Assembly (NCBI RefSeq): GCF_009687865.1
Contig: NZ_BLAE01000024.1
Coordinates: 87,039-151,038, forward strand
From: Acrocarpospora macrocephala
Lineage (GTDB): Bacteria > Actinomycetota > Actinomycetes > Streptosporangiales > Streptosporangiaceae
Length of the DNA: 64,000 nt
Reading direction: 5' to 3'
Positions 1-7,604 of the stretch are shown in pieces (position 1 is the stretch's first letter; the number at the start of each line of letters is the position of its first letter). The notes under the pieces were generated by a model. The model had not been told where the DNA came from and searched no databases. It saw nothing but the letters and a program-made list of their open reading frames with translations. Made by a program: the position numbers and the translations under genes.

Positions 1-453
1 GGCCTGGGACATGTCCACCCAGTAGCCCATCCGCTCGGTCATCTCTTCGAACGCGTCCACGTGCCGGAGCACCGATTCGCGGCACTTGGCGTTGAACTCC
101 GCGATGCCGTACGCCTCGATCTCGGGCTTGCCGGACAGGCCGAGCTCCTTCTCGACGGCCACCTCGACGGGCAGGCCGTGGCAGTCCCAGCCGGCCTTGC
201 GGGGGACGTGGAAGCCGCGCATGGACTTGTACCGGGGGAACACGTCCTTGAACACGCGCGCCTCGACGTGGTGCACGCCGGGCATGCCGTTGGCGGTCGG
301 GGGGCCCTCGTAGAAGACCCAGGAAGGGCCGCCGGCGTTCTGCTCCAGCGACCGCTCGAAGACCTTGCCGTCGCGCCATCGCTCCAGCACCTCGTGTTCG
401 AGGGCCGGCAGGTCCACCTGCGCGGGTAGCGAACGGAAAGAGTGGGAAGACAC
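1..453 (-). CDS. ileS: Isoleucyl-tRNA synthetase, N-terminal part (runs off window)
   Basis: Class I aminoacyl-tRNA synthetase that charges tRNA-Ile in the cytosol. Only the first 151 codons are inside the window; the gene continues beyond position 1. The translation shows the family N-terminus, with FYEGPPTANG and then GMPGVHHVEARVFKD, and the GWDCHGLPVE signature used in ATP and amino acid binding. The start is GTG at 453; its GGAGG ribosome-binding site (rc of 458-462) lies inside a hairpin that belongs to the T-box leader upstream. That arrangement fixes the start and shows translational control by uncharged tRNA-Ile. Identification is secure from the signatures and the matching leader. 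Confidence 0.95.
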   Translation of the reverse strand, partial: MSSHSFRSLPAQVDLPALEHEVLERWRDGKVFERSLEQNAGGPSWVFYEGPPTANGMPGVHHVEARVFKDVFPRYKSMRGFHVPRKAGWDCHGLPVEVAVEKELGLSGKPEIEAYGIAEFNAKCRESVLRHVDAFEEMTERMGYWVDMSQA

Positions 454-455
454 CG

Positions 456-665
456 GACCTCCACGCTGATTCGACAGGGCGTGGAGGGACGAAGCCGATC
501 ATGGCTCCGCGGTACCACCCTCCTTGGCCGCCCTCGCGGGGGCCCACTCATTCAGGTCGCGGCCGGGTCTAATAAGCGTCTACCAGAGGTAAAGCCGTTC
601 TTCCGGCGGCTCCGGGCTGATCTTCCCCCCGCGGCTCGCCCCGGGCTCGCACCGTCCCCGGGTCG
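456..665 (-). promoter_or_regulatory. T-box leader of ileS (translational type)
   Basis: On the minus strand the invariant T-box AGGGTGGTACCGCGG is present (507-521). Just downstream a perfect 9-bp hairpin, cctccacgc / gcgtggagg (479-487 with 458-466), masks the ileS Shine-Dalgarno sequence. There is no U-run, so this is the translation-controlling form known for actinobacterial ileS: uncharged tRNA-Ile would stabilise the antisequestrator and release the GGAGG. An AUC triplet in a purine-rich context (rc of 619-621), about 100 nt upstream of the T-box, is a candidate specifier codon. The T-box and sequestrator are seen directly; the specifier and the upstream boundary are inferred. Confidence 0.88.
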
Positions 666-871
666 CTCGTGCGAGTGGGTGCGGAGGTACTCGTCCCATC
701 AACGCCTTGCAGACCTCACGATAACGCAGCGGAGCGCGTCAGGCTTCCCGATCTCATTCTGGTAGTTCCAGCGGAACACGGGACGGGGTGTCGTTGTTCA
801 GGATGTACCTGGCATAGGGGGATGAGCATTCCGAGCCTGGTACGGATGGCGTAAATGCATCGGCGAGTCGA

Positions 872-900
872 TTGCCGCGCTCCAATCCGGCACCTATGCT
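872..900 (+). promoter_or_regulatory. Candidate sigma-70 type promoter for the DksA-like gene
   Basis: TTGCCG (872-877) and TATGCT (895-900) are separated by exactly 17 bp and would start transcription near 907, about 30 nt before the ATG at 938. It is the best promoter-like pair in the roughly 270-bp stretch between the T-box leader and this gene; otherwise that stretch holds no gene I can support. Inferred from consensus only. Confidence 0.45.
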
Positions 901-937
901 GCCCGGACTGCTTGATCACTGTTCATGGGGAGGCCAC

Positions 938-1381
938 ATGGCGACGCGCGCGGCGAAGAGCGCCATCACGGGGAACGCCGTCACGGAGGGCTCTGTCACG
1001 GAGAATTCTGTCACTACTACCGACATCTGGTCCGCCGACGAGCTCGCCGAGGCGCGCGAGCGCCTGCTGGCGGAAATCGACGAACTGCACACCGAGATCC
1101 TGCGGGCCGAGACCGAGCTCGCGGCCGGGAACGCCAGCGAGGGCGCGGGCGACGATCCGGCCGACGCCGGGGCCAAGACCTATGAGCGCGAACGTGAGAT
1201 CGCCCTTACCCTGAATGCGCGCGATGTGCTCGCGCAGAACGAGCGGGCGATCGCCCGTATCGACGCAGGGACGTATGGAGTGTGCGAATCGTGCCAACGG
1301 CCGATCGGCAAGGAACGCCTGCAGGCGTTCCCGAGGGCGACGCTGTGCGTGGCGTGCAAGCAGCGGGAGGAACGCCGCTGA
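938..1381 (+). CDS. DksA/TraR-family C4 zinc-finger protein
   Basis: A 147-aa protein. The N-terminal third (about 1-30) is Thr/Val/Ser-rich and probably disordered. A helical hairpin of the DksA coiled-coil type spans about 32-110, and a C-terminal zinc finger has C116-x2-C119 and C137-x2-C140, all four cysteines intact. Family members bind the RNA polymerase secondary channel or act as small regulators; the specific target here is unknown. The start at 938 is chosen because GGGGAGG lies 4 nt upstream and a promoter-like element ends at 900. Its last codons overlap the probable lspA start, so the two are likely co-translated. Confidence 0.85.
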   Translation: MATRAAKSAITGNAVTEGSVTENSVTTTDIWSADELAEARERLLAEIDELHTEILRAETELAAGNASEGAGDDPADAGAKTYEREREIALTLNARDVLAQNERAIARIDAGTYGVCESCQRPIGKERLQAFPRATLCVACKQREERR

Positions 1382-1911
1382 CCGCCGCCGCCGGGGGAGT
1401 ACGGGCACGGCGGATCGGGTTGCTCGCCGCCGTGGCCGTGCTCATTTACGTGTTCGATCTGGTGACTAAGTACCTGGTGGTCGAATACCTGGAGAAAGAC
1501 CCTCCGGTCGTGGTCGTGCCGGACGTGCTCGTGATCAATGTGATCAGGAATTCGGGGGCCGCGTTCAGCATCGGCACCGGGATGACCATCATTTTCACGA
1601 TCATCGCCACGGCCGTGGTGATCGCGATCATTCGCACCGCGCGGCAGCTGCGCAGCCTGCCGTGGGGGATCACGCTCGGGCTGCTGCTCGGCGGCGCGTT
1701 CGGGAACCTGACCGATCGCATCTTCCGGGCGCCCGCTCCGTTCCAGGGGCACGTGGTGGACTTCATGCAGGTCTTCCCGGCGACCGGGTTCCCGATCTTC
1801 AATGTGGCCGATTCCGCGATCGTGTGCGGCGGGATCCTGGCGGTCTTCCTGGCCTGGCGCGGCTACCAGATCGACGGTACGCGGGAGACGGGGGCCGAGA
1901 AGGATGGGTGA
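1378..1911 (+). CDS. lspA: Lipoprotein signal peptidase II
   Basis: Membrane aspartyl protease that removes signal peptides from diacylglyceryl-modified prolipoproteins. The translation has about four membrane helices and the two catalytic boxes: [10 protein letters not shown] (Asp113) and FNVADSAI (Asp145), plus the [13 protein letters not shown] loop. The best-supported start is the unusual CTG at 1378: GGGAGG sits 7 nt upstream (1365-1370) and CTGA overlaps the stop of the preceding gene. GTG at 1345 or 1354 are conventional alternatives adding 11 or 8 residues inside the dksA-like gene. The stop overlaps the next gene's ATG, making a three-gene coupled operon. Confidence 0.92.
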   Translation: MTAAAGGVRARRIGLLAAVAVLIYVFDLVTKYLVVEYLEKDPPVVVVPDVLVINVIRNSGAAFSIGTGMTIIFTIIATAVVIAIIRTARQLRSLPWGITLGLLLGGAFGNLTDRIFRAPAPFQGHVVDFMQVFPATGFPIFNVADSAIVCGGILAVFLAWRGYQIDGTRETGAEKDG

Positions 1912-2830
1912 CCTGCGCAGCCTGCCGGTGCCCGACGGGCTCGAGGGCGAGCGCCTCGACGCCGCGCTGGCCCGCCTGTTCGGCTTCTCCCGGACCCGGG
2001 CCGCCGAGCTGATCGCGTCCGGGGACGTGCTCGTGGACGGCTCGGCCCCCGCCAAGTCGGACCGCGTCCGCGGCGGAGCCTGGCTGGACGTCACCATCCC
2101 GCCGCCGCCCGCCGCGCCCATGCCGGTCGCCGAACCCGTCCCCGGCATGACGATCCTGTACGAGGACGACGACATCGTGGTCGTCAACAAGCCGATCGGC
2201 GTGGCCGCCCACCCCAGCGTCGGCTGGACCGGGCCGACCGTGATCGGCGGGCTGCTCGGGGCCGGGCACCGGGTGTCCACCAGCGGCGCGGCCGAGCGGC
2301 AGGGCATCGTGCACCGGCTGGACGCCAACACCACCGGCGCGATGGTGGTGGCCAAGAGCGAGCGGGCGTACACGGCGCTGAAGCGGGCGTTCAAGGAGCG
2401 CACGGTCGACAAGCGGTATCACGCGCTGGTGCAGGGCCACATGGATCCGCTCCGCGGCACCGTGGACGCGCCCATCGACCGGCACCCGTCCGGGGACGGC
2501 CGCTGGGCGGTGGTGGCCGGGGGCAAGGACTCGATCACCCACTACGACACGATCGAGGCGTTCCGCGCGGCCTCCCTGCTGGACATCAAGCTGGAAACCG
2601 GCCGCACCCACCAGATCCGCGTCCACATGTCCGCGCTCCGCCACCCCTGCGTCGGCGACCTGCAGTACGGCGCCGACCCCACCCTGGCGGCCCGCCTCGG
2701 TGTCACCCGCCAGTGGCTGCACGCGGTGTCCCTGGCCTTCGACCACCCGGCCACGGGCGAGTGGGTCTCCTTCACGACCGACTACCCGGCCGACCTCGCC
2801 GAGGCGCTCGACCGCGCCGACGACTCCTGA
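1904..2830 (+). CDS. RluA/RluD-family 23S rRNA pseudouridine synthase
   Basis: A 308-aa enzyme that isomerises uridine to pseudouridine in RNA. An S4 RNA-binding domain spans about 12-65 ([20 protein letters not shown]), followed by the catalytic domain with the family motif HRLDANTTG, in which Asp140 is the catalytic residue. [11 protein letters not shown] marks the conserved C-terminal box. It starts with ATG 1904, overlapping the lspA stop, as in many bacterial lspA-rluD pairs. RluD (positions 1911/1915/1917) is the most likely specificity, but this cannot be settled from sequence alone. It ends flush against convergent azlD with no intergenic space. Confidence 0.9.
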   Translation: MGDLRSLPVPDGLEGERLDAALARLFGFSRTRAAELIASGDVLVDGSAPAKSDRVRGGAWLDVTIPPPPAAPMPVAEPVPGMTILYEDDDIVVVNKPIGVAAHPSVGWTGPTVIGGLLGAGHRVSTSGAAERQGIVHRLDANTTGAMVVAKSERAYTALKRAFKERTVDKRYHALVQGHMDPLRGTVDAPIDRHPSGDGRWAVVAGGKDSITHYDTIEAFRAASLLDIKLETGRTHQIRVHMSALRHPCVGDLQYGADPTLAARLGVTRQWLHAVSLAFDHPATGEWVSFTTDYPADLAEALDRADDS

Positions 2831-3142
2831 TCACATCCCCAGCAGGCGGGTCGCGGCGGTCACCACCGCCGCCGCGACCAGGACCACCAGGAAGGGCGCC
2901 CTGAGCAGCAGCGCGACCACGGCCGCCGCCAGGCCCGCCAGGCGCGCGCCGTCCAGGTGCAGGTCCTGGCCGTGCCCGAAGGTCTGTACGGCGATCAGCG
3001 CCGCCAGCAGCCCGACCGGGACCAGCCTGGCGAAACGCCGTACGCCGGGATGGTCCAGGACCCGGCGAGGGGCGGCCAGGCCCGCGAGCTTGAGCAGGTA
3101 GCAGCCCAGGCAGGTGACGGCGATCGCCCACCAGACGGTCAT
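2831..3142 (-). CDS. azlD: AzlD-family branched-chain amino acid exporter subunit
   Basis: A 103-aa protein with about four hydrophobic helices, the usual size of AzlD. It contains the family's Y-x-L-K-x-A and VP-GLLAALI features. AzlD is the small partner of AzlC in a two-component exporter of branched-chain amino acids and analogues across the cytoplasmic membrane. Its ATG at 3142 overlaps the azlC stop codon (ATGA), so the two are translationally coupled. Its stop directly abuts the convergent pseudouridine synthase gene. Confidence 0.85.
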   Translation of the reverse strand: MTVWWAIAVTCLGCYLLKLAGLAAPRRVLDHPGVRRFARLVPVGLLAALIAVQTFGHGQDLHLDGARLAGLAAAVVALLLRAPFLVVLVAAAVVTAATRLLGM

Positions 3143-3867
3143 TCCGCGGCCGCCCTCTCCGGGGTTCCCGGGGTCAGCATCACGATCAGGGCCGCCACCG
3201 CGGCCAGCAGGACGGGGACGCCGGGCGCGGTGAACGGGGTCGCGAGCAGCGCGATGGCGGCGCCCCCGGCGGCGATCAGGCGCAACTGGACGGTCTCTTC
3301 TTTCGGCGTGTTCACGTCGCCGCGCAGCCGGGGCCAGAGCAGGGCCAGGAACGTGGCCGGGCCGACCGCGTCCAGGCCGAAGACGGCGGGGTCGCTGACC
3401 TGGGACGCGCCGAGCGCGCCGAGCAGGGTGGTCAGGTTCCAGGTCAGGTAGATCGTGCCGAAGGTGGTGTAGAAGCCCGCGCGGGCGGCGGCCGGGGTGG
3501 GCTGGGCGAAGGCGACGGCGGAGCTCTCGTCGATGACGCCCTGGGCGGTGACCAGGGTGCGCAGCGGGCCACGGGTCCCGCCGAGGATCACGGCCAGACG
3601 CAGGCCGTAGAAGCTGTTCCTGGCGCCGAGCAGGAGCGCGCCCGCCGCTCCGGCCACCAGACCGCCGCCGGCCCCCACCACGCCCGCGAGGGCGAACTGG
3701 GAGGCGCCGGTGAAGGCGAACAGGCTGAGCGCGCACGCCTGGGCCACGGTGAGCCCCGCCGTGATCGCGGCCGCCCCGAAGGCCACCCCGGAGACCCCGA
3801 CCGCGACTCCCACACCCAGCCCGTCCCTGATCGCGGCCCTGCGCTGCTGCCGCTCCGTGTCATGCAT
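3139..3867 (-). CDS. azlC: AzlC-family branched-chain amino acid exporter, large subunit
   Basis: A 242-aa integral membrane protein with AzlC features: GLGVGVAVGVSGVAFGAAA at the first helix, FTGASQFA in helix 2, GARNSFYGLRLA, and a conserved D-E-S in the middle (GVIDESSAV). Together with AzlD it would export branched-chain amino acids. The start at 3867 (MHDTERQQRR) is preferred over an in-frame ATG 63 nt upstream because it places the first helix normally. It is divergent from the response regulator gene, with 129 bp between the two starts. Confidence 0.85.
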   Translation of the reverse strand: MHDTERQQRRAAIRDGLGVGVAVGVSGVAFGAAAITAGLTVAQACALSLFAFTGASQFALAGVVGAGGGLVAGAAGALLLGARNSFYGLRLAVILGGTRGPLRTLVTAQGVIDESSAVAFAQPTPAAARAGFYTTFGTIYLTWNLTTLLGALGASQVSDPAVFGLDAVGPATFLALLWPRLRGDVNTPKEETVQLRLIAAGGAAIALLATPFTAPGVPVLLAAVAALIVMLTPGTPERAAAE

Positions 3868-3920
3868 GTCGGCAATATTAGGACCTGACAGGGGTTGGCT
3901 TTGCCGGGGTTTTGCCCGGT

Positions 3921-3946
3921 ACGTGGCCAAGGCGACTCAGCCACGT
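3921..3946. promoter_or_regulatory. Inverted repeat in the azlC / response-regulator divergent region
   Basis: ACGTGGC (3921-3927) and GCCACGT (3940-3946) form a 7-bp inverted repeat with a 12-nt spacer, midway between the divergent starts at 3867 and 3997. Its symmetric position suggests an operator, perhaps for the downstream response regulator. The repeat is seen directly; the role is inferred. Confidence 0.35.
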
Positions 3947-3996
3947 TCGACCTGATCCTGAGCTCGTTTTCAGAAAAGTCACGTACAAACCAACGT

Positions 3997-4698
3997 ATGG
4001 ACGCATCCCTTCCCGCCAAGGTCCTGGTCGTCGATGACGAGCCGAGCATTCGTGATCTCCTGTCCGAGGCGCTGGAGCTGAACGGGTTCACCGTCCGGAC
4101 CGTCTCGTGCGGGCGCGCGGCGCTTCAGGAGGTCGGCAGAGACAGGCCCGACATCGTGGTGCTCGATGTGATGCTGCCCGACATCGACGGCTTCTCGGTG
4201 GCGCGCCGGCTGCGGGAGGACCGGTGCGGCCCGCCGGTCCTGTTCCTGACCGCGAAGGACGCGGTCGGCGACCGTATCGCCGGGCTGACCGCCGGTGGCG
4301 ACGACTACGTCACCAAGCCTTTCAGCCTGGAGGAGGTGGTGCTGCGGCTGCGGGCGATCCTGCGTCGCATCCGCCCGCCGGAGGAGTGGCTCGACGACGG
4401 GGTGGTGCGGTACGCGGATCTGGAGCTCGACGAGGAGGCGCACGCGGTGCGGCGGGCGGGGCGGGCGATCCGGTTGTCGCCCACGGAGTTCGCGTTGCTG
4501 CGCTATCTGATGATCAATGCGGAGCGGGTGGTCAGCAGGACACAGATCCTGGAGCGGGTGTGGGATCACGGGTTCGACACCGACAGCCGGATCGTCGAGT
4601 CCTACATCAGCTACCTCCGGCGCAAGATCGACACCGGCGGGCCGCCGCTGATCCACACCCTGCGCGGGGTCGGCTACCGCCTGTCCCTGACGCCGTGA
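3997..4698 (+). CDS. OmpR/PhoB-family response regulator
   Basis: A 233-aa DNA-binding response regulator. The receiver domain (about 7-120) has acidic residues D13/D14, phosphoacceptor D57 (VVLDVMLPD), T85 and K107. The winged-helix effector domain (about 140-230) shows the family pattern LSPTEFALLRYL and DSRIVESYISYLRRKID. The ATG at 3997 lacks a strong ribosome-binding site but is the only start that gives a normal receiver N-terminus. The stop overlaps the kinase GTG (GTGA). Given the gene order, the likely targets include the VTC-DUF4956-CotH genes behind the kinase. Confidence 0.92.
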   Translation: MDASLPAKVLVVDDEPSIRDLLSEALELNGFTVRTVSCGRAALQEVGRDRPDIVVLDVMLPDIDGFSVARRLREDRCGPPVLFLTAKDAVGDRIAGLTAGGDDYVTKPFSLEEVVLRLRAILRRIRPPEEWLDDGVVRYADLELDEEAHAVRRAGRAIRLSPTEFALLRYLMINAERVVSRTQILERVWDHGFDTDSRIVESYISYLRRKIDTGGPPLIHTLRGVGYRLSLTP

Positions 4699-6068
4699 CG
4701 CGTCCCTGGCCGCTGCGGCTGCGGTTGCTGGCGGCGCTGCTGAGCCTGTCGGCGCTGGGGCTGGCGGTCTTCGCCGTGTCCGGCGTGCTGGTGCTGGAGC
4801 GGTCCTTGCTGGCGCGTGCCGACACCCAGCTGCGCGACTTCGCCGTGAGCGTCGCCCGGCGTCCGCCGCCACGGGCCGCGCAGCCGCCGCCACCGGCGAA
4901 CCTGGAGTTGCCGAGCCAGTTCCGGGTCGCCTTCTACTCCCCGTCCGGGGTGCTGGAACGTCGGATGCCCGCGGCGTCCGGCGACGAATCGGTCGTCCCC
5001 GCCGAGGCCGTCTCCCGGGCGTCGAACCAGCCGTTCACCGTGGGGGACTGGCGGGTGGTGGTCGAGCGGCTGCCGTCGGGCGGGCGGGTGGCGGTCGCGA
5101 TGTCGCTGGAGTCCAGCCAGGTGACCGTGCGGCAGTTGCTGGTCATCGAGACGGTCGCCGGGGTCGTGGTGCTGACGTTGCTCGGCGCGCTGGCCTGGGT
5201 GGTGGTACGGCTCGGACTGCGGCCGCTGACCAGGATGGAGCGGACCGCCGAGGCGATCGCGGCCGGTGACATCGACCGCCGGGTGGCCGACGCCGACACG
5301 CGTACGGAGGCCGGGCGGCTCGGCGGCGCGTTGAACACGATGCTGGAGCGCCTGGCCTCGGCGCTGCGGGCCAGGGAGCAGTCGGAACGGAGGCTGCGGC
5401 ATTTCGTCGCGGACGCCTCCCACGAGCTGCGCACTCCGCTGACCTCGATCCGGGGCTTCGCCGAGCTCTACCACCACGGGCAGCAGGCCCGCGATCCGGT
5501 GGCCGAGCGGCTGCTCGGCCGGATCGAGAACGAGGCCCGGCGCATGGGGGTGCTCGTGGAGGACATGCTGCTGCTCGCCCGGCTGGACCGGGAGCCGGTG
5601 CTGGAGCAGGGCACGGTCGACCTGCGGGTCCTGGCCGGTGACGTGGTGCACGCCGCCCGCGCCCGCGAGCCCGGACGGCCGATCGCGCTGGAGGTGCCGG
5701 CCGACCCGGTCACCGTGCTCGGCGACGAACACCGGCTCCACCAGGTGATCGGCAACCTGGTCGGCAACGCGGTCACCCACACCACCGGCAGGGTATCCGT
5801 CGAGGTCGCCCGGCCCGACCCGGACACGGCGCTGGTGGCGGTACGTGACCAGGGTGAGGGCATCGACCCCGCGCACCTGCCGCACGTCTTCGACCGCTTC
5901 TACCGCGCCGACCCCGGCCGGTCGCGCGCCTACGGCGGCACCGGCCTTGGCCTGGCCATCGCCGCCGCACTGGTCGAGGCGCACCAGGGCCGGATCGAGG
6001 TGACCAGCTCCCCTGGCGAGGGGACCACGTTCAGGGTCGCCCTGCCGTTCATCTCTGGTTCGTGCTGA
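4695..6068 (+). CDS. Membrane sensor histidine kinase (HAMP-HisKA-HATPase)
   Basis: A 457-aa kinase. Helix 1 is at about 10-33; a short extracytoplasmic sensor region (about 34-148) includes a Pro-rich stretch; helix 2 is at about 149-172. A HAMP linker follows, then the HisKA dimerisation domain with phospho-accepting His243 in FVADASHELRTPL, and a HATPase domain with the N-box NLVGNAVTH, DQGEGID, FDRFYR and GGTGLGLAI. It overlaps the response regulator by 4 nt and would phosphorylate it. The VTC gene begins 35 nt after its stop. The signal sensed is unknown. Confidence 0.92.
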   Translation: MTRPWPLRLRLLAALLSLSALGLAVFAVSGVLVLERSLLARADTQLRDFAVSVARRPPPRAAQPPPPANLELPSQFRVAFYSPSGVLERRMPAASGDESVVPAEAVSRASNQPFTVGDWRVVVERLPSGGRVAVAMSLESSQVTVRQLLVIETVAGVVVLTLLGALAWVVVRLGLRPLTRMERTAEAIAAGDIDRRVADADTRTEAGRLGGALNTMLERLASALRAREQSERRLRHFVADASHELRTPLTSIRGFAELYHHGQQARDPVAERLLGRIENEARRMGVLVEDMLLLARLDREPVLEQGTVDLRVLAGDVVHAARAREPGRPIALEVPADPVTVLGDEHRLHQVIGNLVGNAVTHTTGRVSVEVARPDPDTALVAVRDQGEGIDPAHLPHVFDRFYRADPGRSRAYGGTGLGLAIAAALVEAHQGRIEVTSSPGEGTTFRVALPFISGSC

Positions 6069-6103
6069 GTTCACACATTGTTCCCAGGTTCGTTCTGTCA
6101 GAT

Positions 6104-6922
6104 ATGCGCATGCTGCACCGACTCCGCACCCCTGTGGACGACGCCGGGCACCGCCTGCGCGCACCGAGCACGCTGCACGCCTTCAACCGCTACGAGATCA
6201 AGTACCTGATCGACGTCGATCAGGTCGAGAGCCTGCGGCAGGAGATGGAACGCCGCCTCGACCGGGACCAGCACTGCCCCGACGAGGGCTACAACATCTG
6301 GAGCGTCTACTACGACACCCGTCGGCTGCGCTTCTACTGGGAGAAGATCGAGGGCCTGAAGTTCCGCCGCAAGCTGCGCATCCGCCACTACGGCGACCGC
6401 CTCGCCGCCACCGGCGACACCCCGGTCTACGTCGAGATCAAGCAGCGCGTCAACCGGGTCACCCAGAAGCGCCGGGTCCGCCTGCCCTACGCCGACGCGC
6501 TCGGCCTGTGCGACGGCCGGCGCATGGTCGACCACGAGCCCGGCCAGCGGGCCTTCCTGGAGGAGGTCCTCGACCTGGTGTCCCGCCTCGACCTGCACGC
6601 CACCGCGATGACCGGCTACACCCGGCACGCCTACCTGGGGCGCGACGCCGACGTCGGGCTGCGGGTCACCTTCGACCAGCGCATCCGGGGCCGGGACCGC
6701 GACTTCCGGCTGGGCGCCCAGGCGGAGAACCGGCTCATCGTGCCGGCCCGCAAGGCGATCCTCGAAGTGAAGGTCAACGAGCGGGTGCCGTACTGGTTCA
6801 CCGATCTCGCCGCCGCCAGGAACCTGCAGGTCGTGCGGGTGTCCAAGTACTGCCAGAGCGTGGAGGCCTACGGGCTGGCGCCGCGCTCGATCTTCCACCT
6901 GCCCGCTCACTCGGAGGCATGA
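6104..6922 (+). CDS. VTC-domain (polyphosphate polymerase-type) protein
   Basis: A 272-aa soluble triphosphate-tunnel protein of the VTC family, whose yeast member Vtc4 makes polyphosphate from ATP. Tunnel residues are visible: NRYEIKYLI (E-x-K-Y), YYDTRRLRFY, RRKLRIRHYG, YVEIKQRVN and the C-terminal EVKVNERVPYW. There is no SPX domain and no membrane helix, as usual in bacteria. ATG 6104 (MRMLHRLRTP) is preferred; GTG 6062 or ATG 6110 are alternatives. It lies 4 nt before the DUF4956 gene and two genes before a CotH kinase, a recurrent trio in bacteria whose joint role is not established. Confidence 0.85.
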   Translation: MRMLHRLRTPVDDAGHRLRAPSTLHAFNRYEIKYLIDVDQVESLRQEMERRLDRDQHCPDEGYNIWSVYYDTRRLRFYWEKIEGLKFRRKLRIRHYGDRLAATGDTPVYVEIKQRVNRVTQKRRVRLPYADALGLCDGRRMVDHEPGQRAFLEEVLDLVSRLDLHATAMTGYTRHAYLGRDADVGLRVTFDQRIRGRDRDFRLGAQAENRLIVPARKAILEVKVNERVPYWFTDLAAARNLQVVRVSKYCQSVEAYGLAPRSIFHLPAHSEA

Positions 6923-6926
6923 CCCC

Positions 6927-7604
6927 ATGGACTTCACCTTCCAGGATCTGTCCGGCACGTTCAGCGTGGCCGACATCGCCATCGCCATGAGCCTGTCGTT
7001 CGTGCTGAGCGCGATGATCGGCTGGATCTACCGGGCGACGCACCGCAACGTCTCCTACAGCCAGTCCTACGTGCAGACGCTGGTCATCCTCGGCATGCTC
7101 ATCTCGCTGATCATGCTGGTCGTCGGCTCGAACATCGCCCGCGCGTTCGCCCTGGTCGGGGCGTTGTCGGTGGTGCGCTTCCGCAACGCGATCAAGGAGA
7201 CCCGCGACGTCGGCTTCATCTTCCTGGTGATGGGCGTCGGCATGGCCGTCGGCACCCGCTTCTACCTGCTGGCCATCGTGGCCGCCGTGGCCGTCTCGCT
7301 GATCATCGTGATCATGCACAGGTTCAACTGGTTCCAGCTCAACACCCGCCGCCAGGTGGTCAAGGTGCAGGTGCCCTCCGACGACGACTACACCCTCGTC
7401 ATCCAGGACGTCCTGATCCAGCACACCGACGAGTTCGAGCTGGTCAGCATGGAGTCCATCCGCGGCGGGGCGCTGCTGGAGCTGATGTACACGGTCAAGA
7501 TCAAGAAGGGGCACGAGCCGGCGGACGTGATCACCGCCCTGCGCGAACGCAACCACGGCCAGCCGGTCACGGTCCTGACCGGCTACGACCAGACCGACCT
7601 GTGA
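6927..7604 (+). CDS. DUF4956 membrane protein
   Basis: A 225-aa protein with about three to four membrane helices between residues 15 and 130, and a soluble C-terminal domain (about 135-225) that resembles a small ferredoxin-like fold. Family hallmarks are SYVQTLVILGMLISLIMLVVG and the charged FALVGALSVVRFRNAIKETRD segment between helices. The function is not known. It sits between the VTC protein (4-nt gap) and CotH (GTGA overlap), so stoichiometric co-expression is expected. It may be the membrane platform of a VTC-CotH machine (inference). Confidence 0.85.
   Translation: MDFTFQDLSGTFSVADIAIAMSLSFVLSAMIGWIYRATHRNVSYSQSYVQTLVILGMLISLIMLVVGSNIARAFALVGALSVVRFRNAIKETRDVGFIFLVMGVGMAVGTRFYLLAIVAAVAVSLIIVIMHRFNWFQLNTRRQVVKVQVPSDDDYTLVIQDVLIQHTDEFELVSMESIRGGALLELMYTVKIKKGHEPADVITALRERNHGQPVTVLTGYDQTDL

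Noticed and set aside
442-854. Small plus-strand open frames upstream of the DksA-like gene
   Set aside because: They run through the T-box leader and lack ribosome-binding sites; the region is explained as an ileS leader plus promoter DNA.
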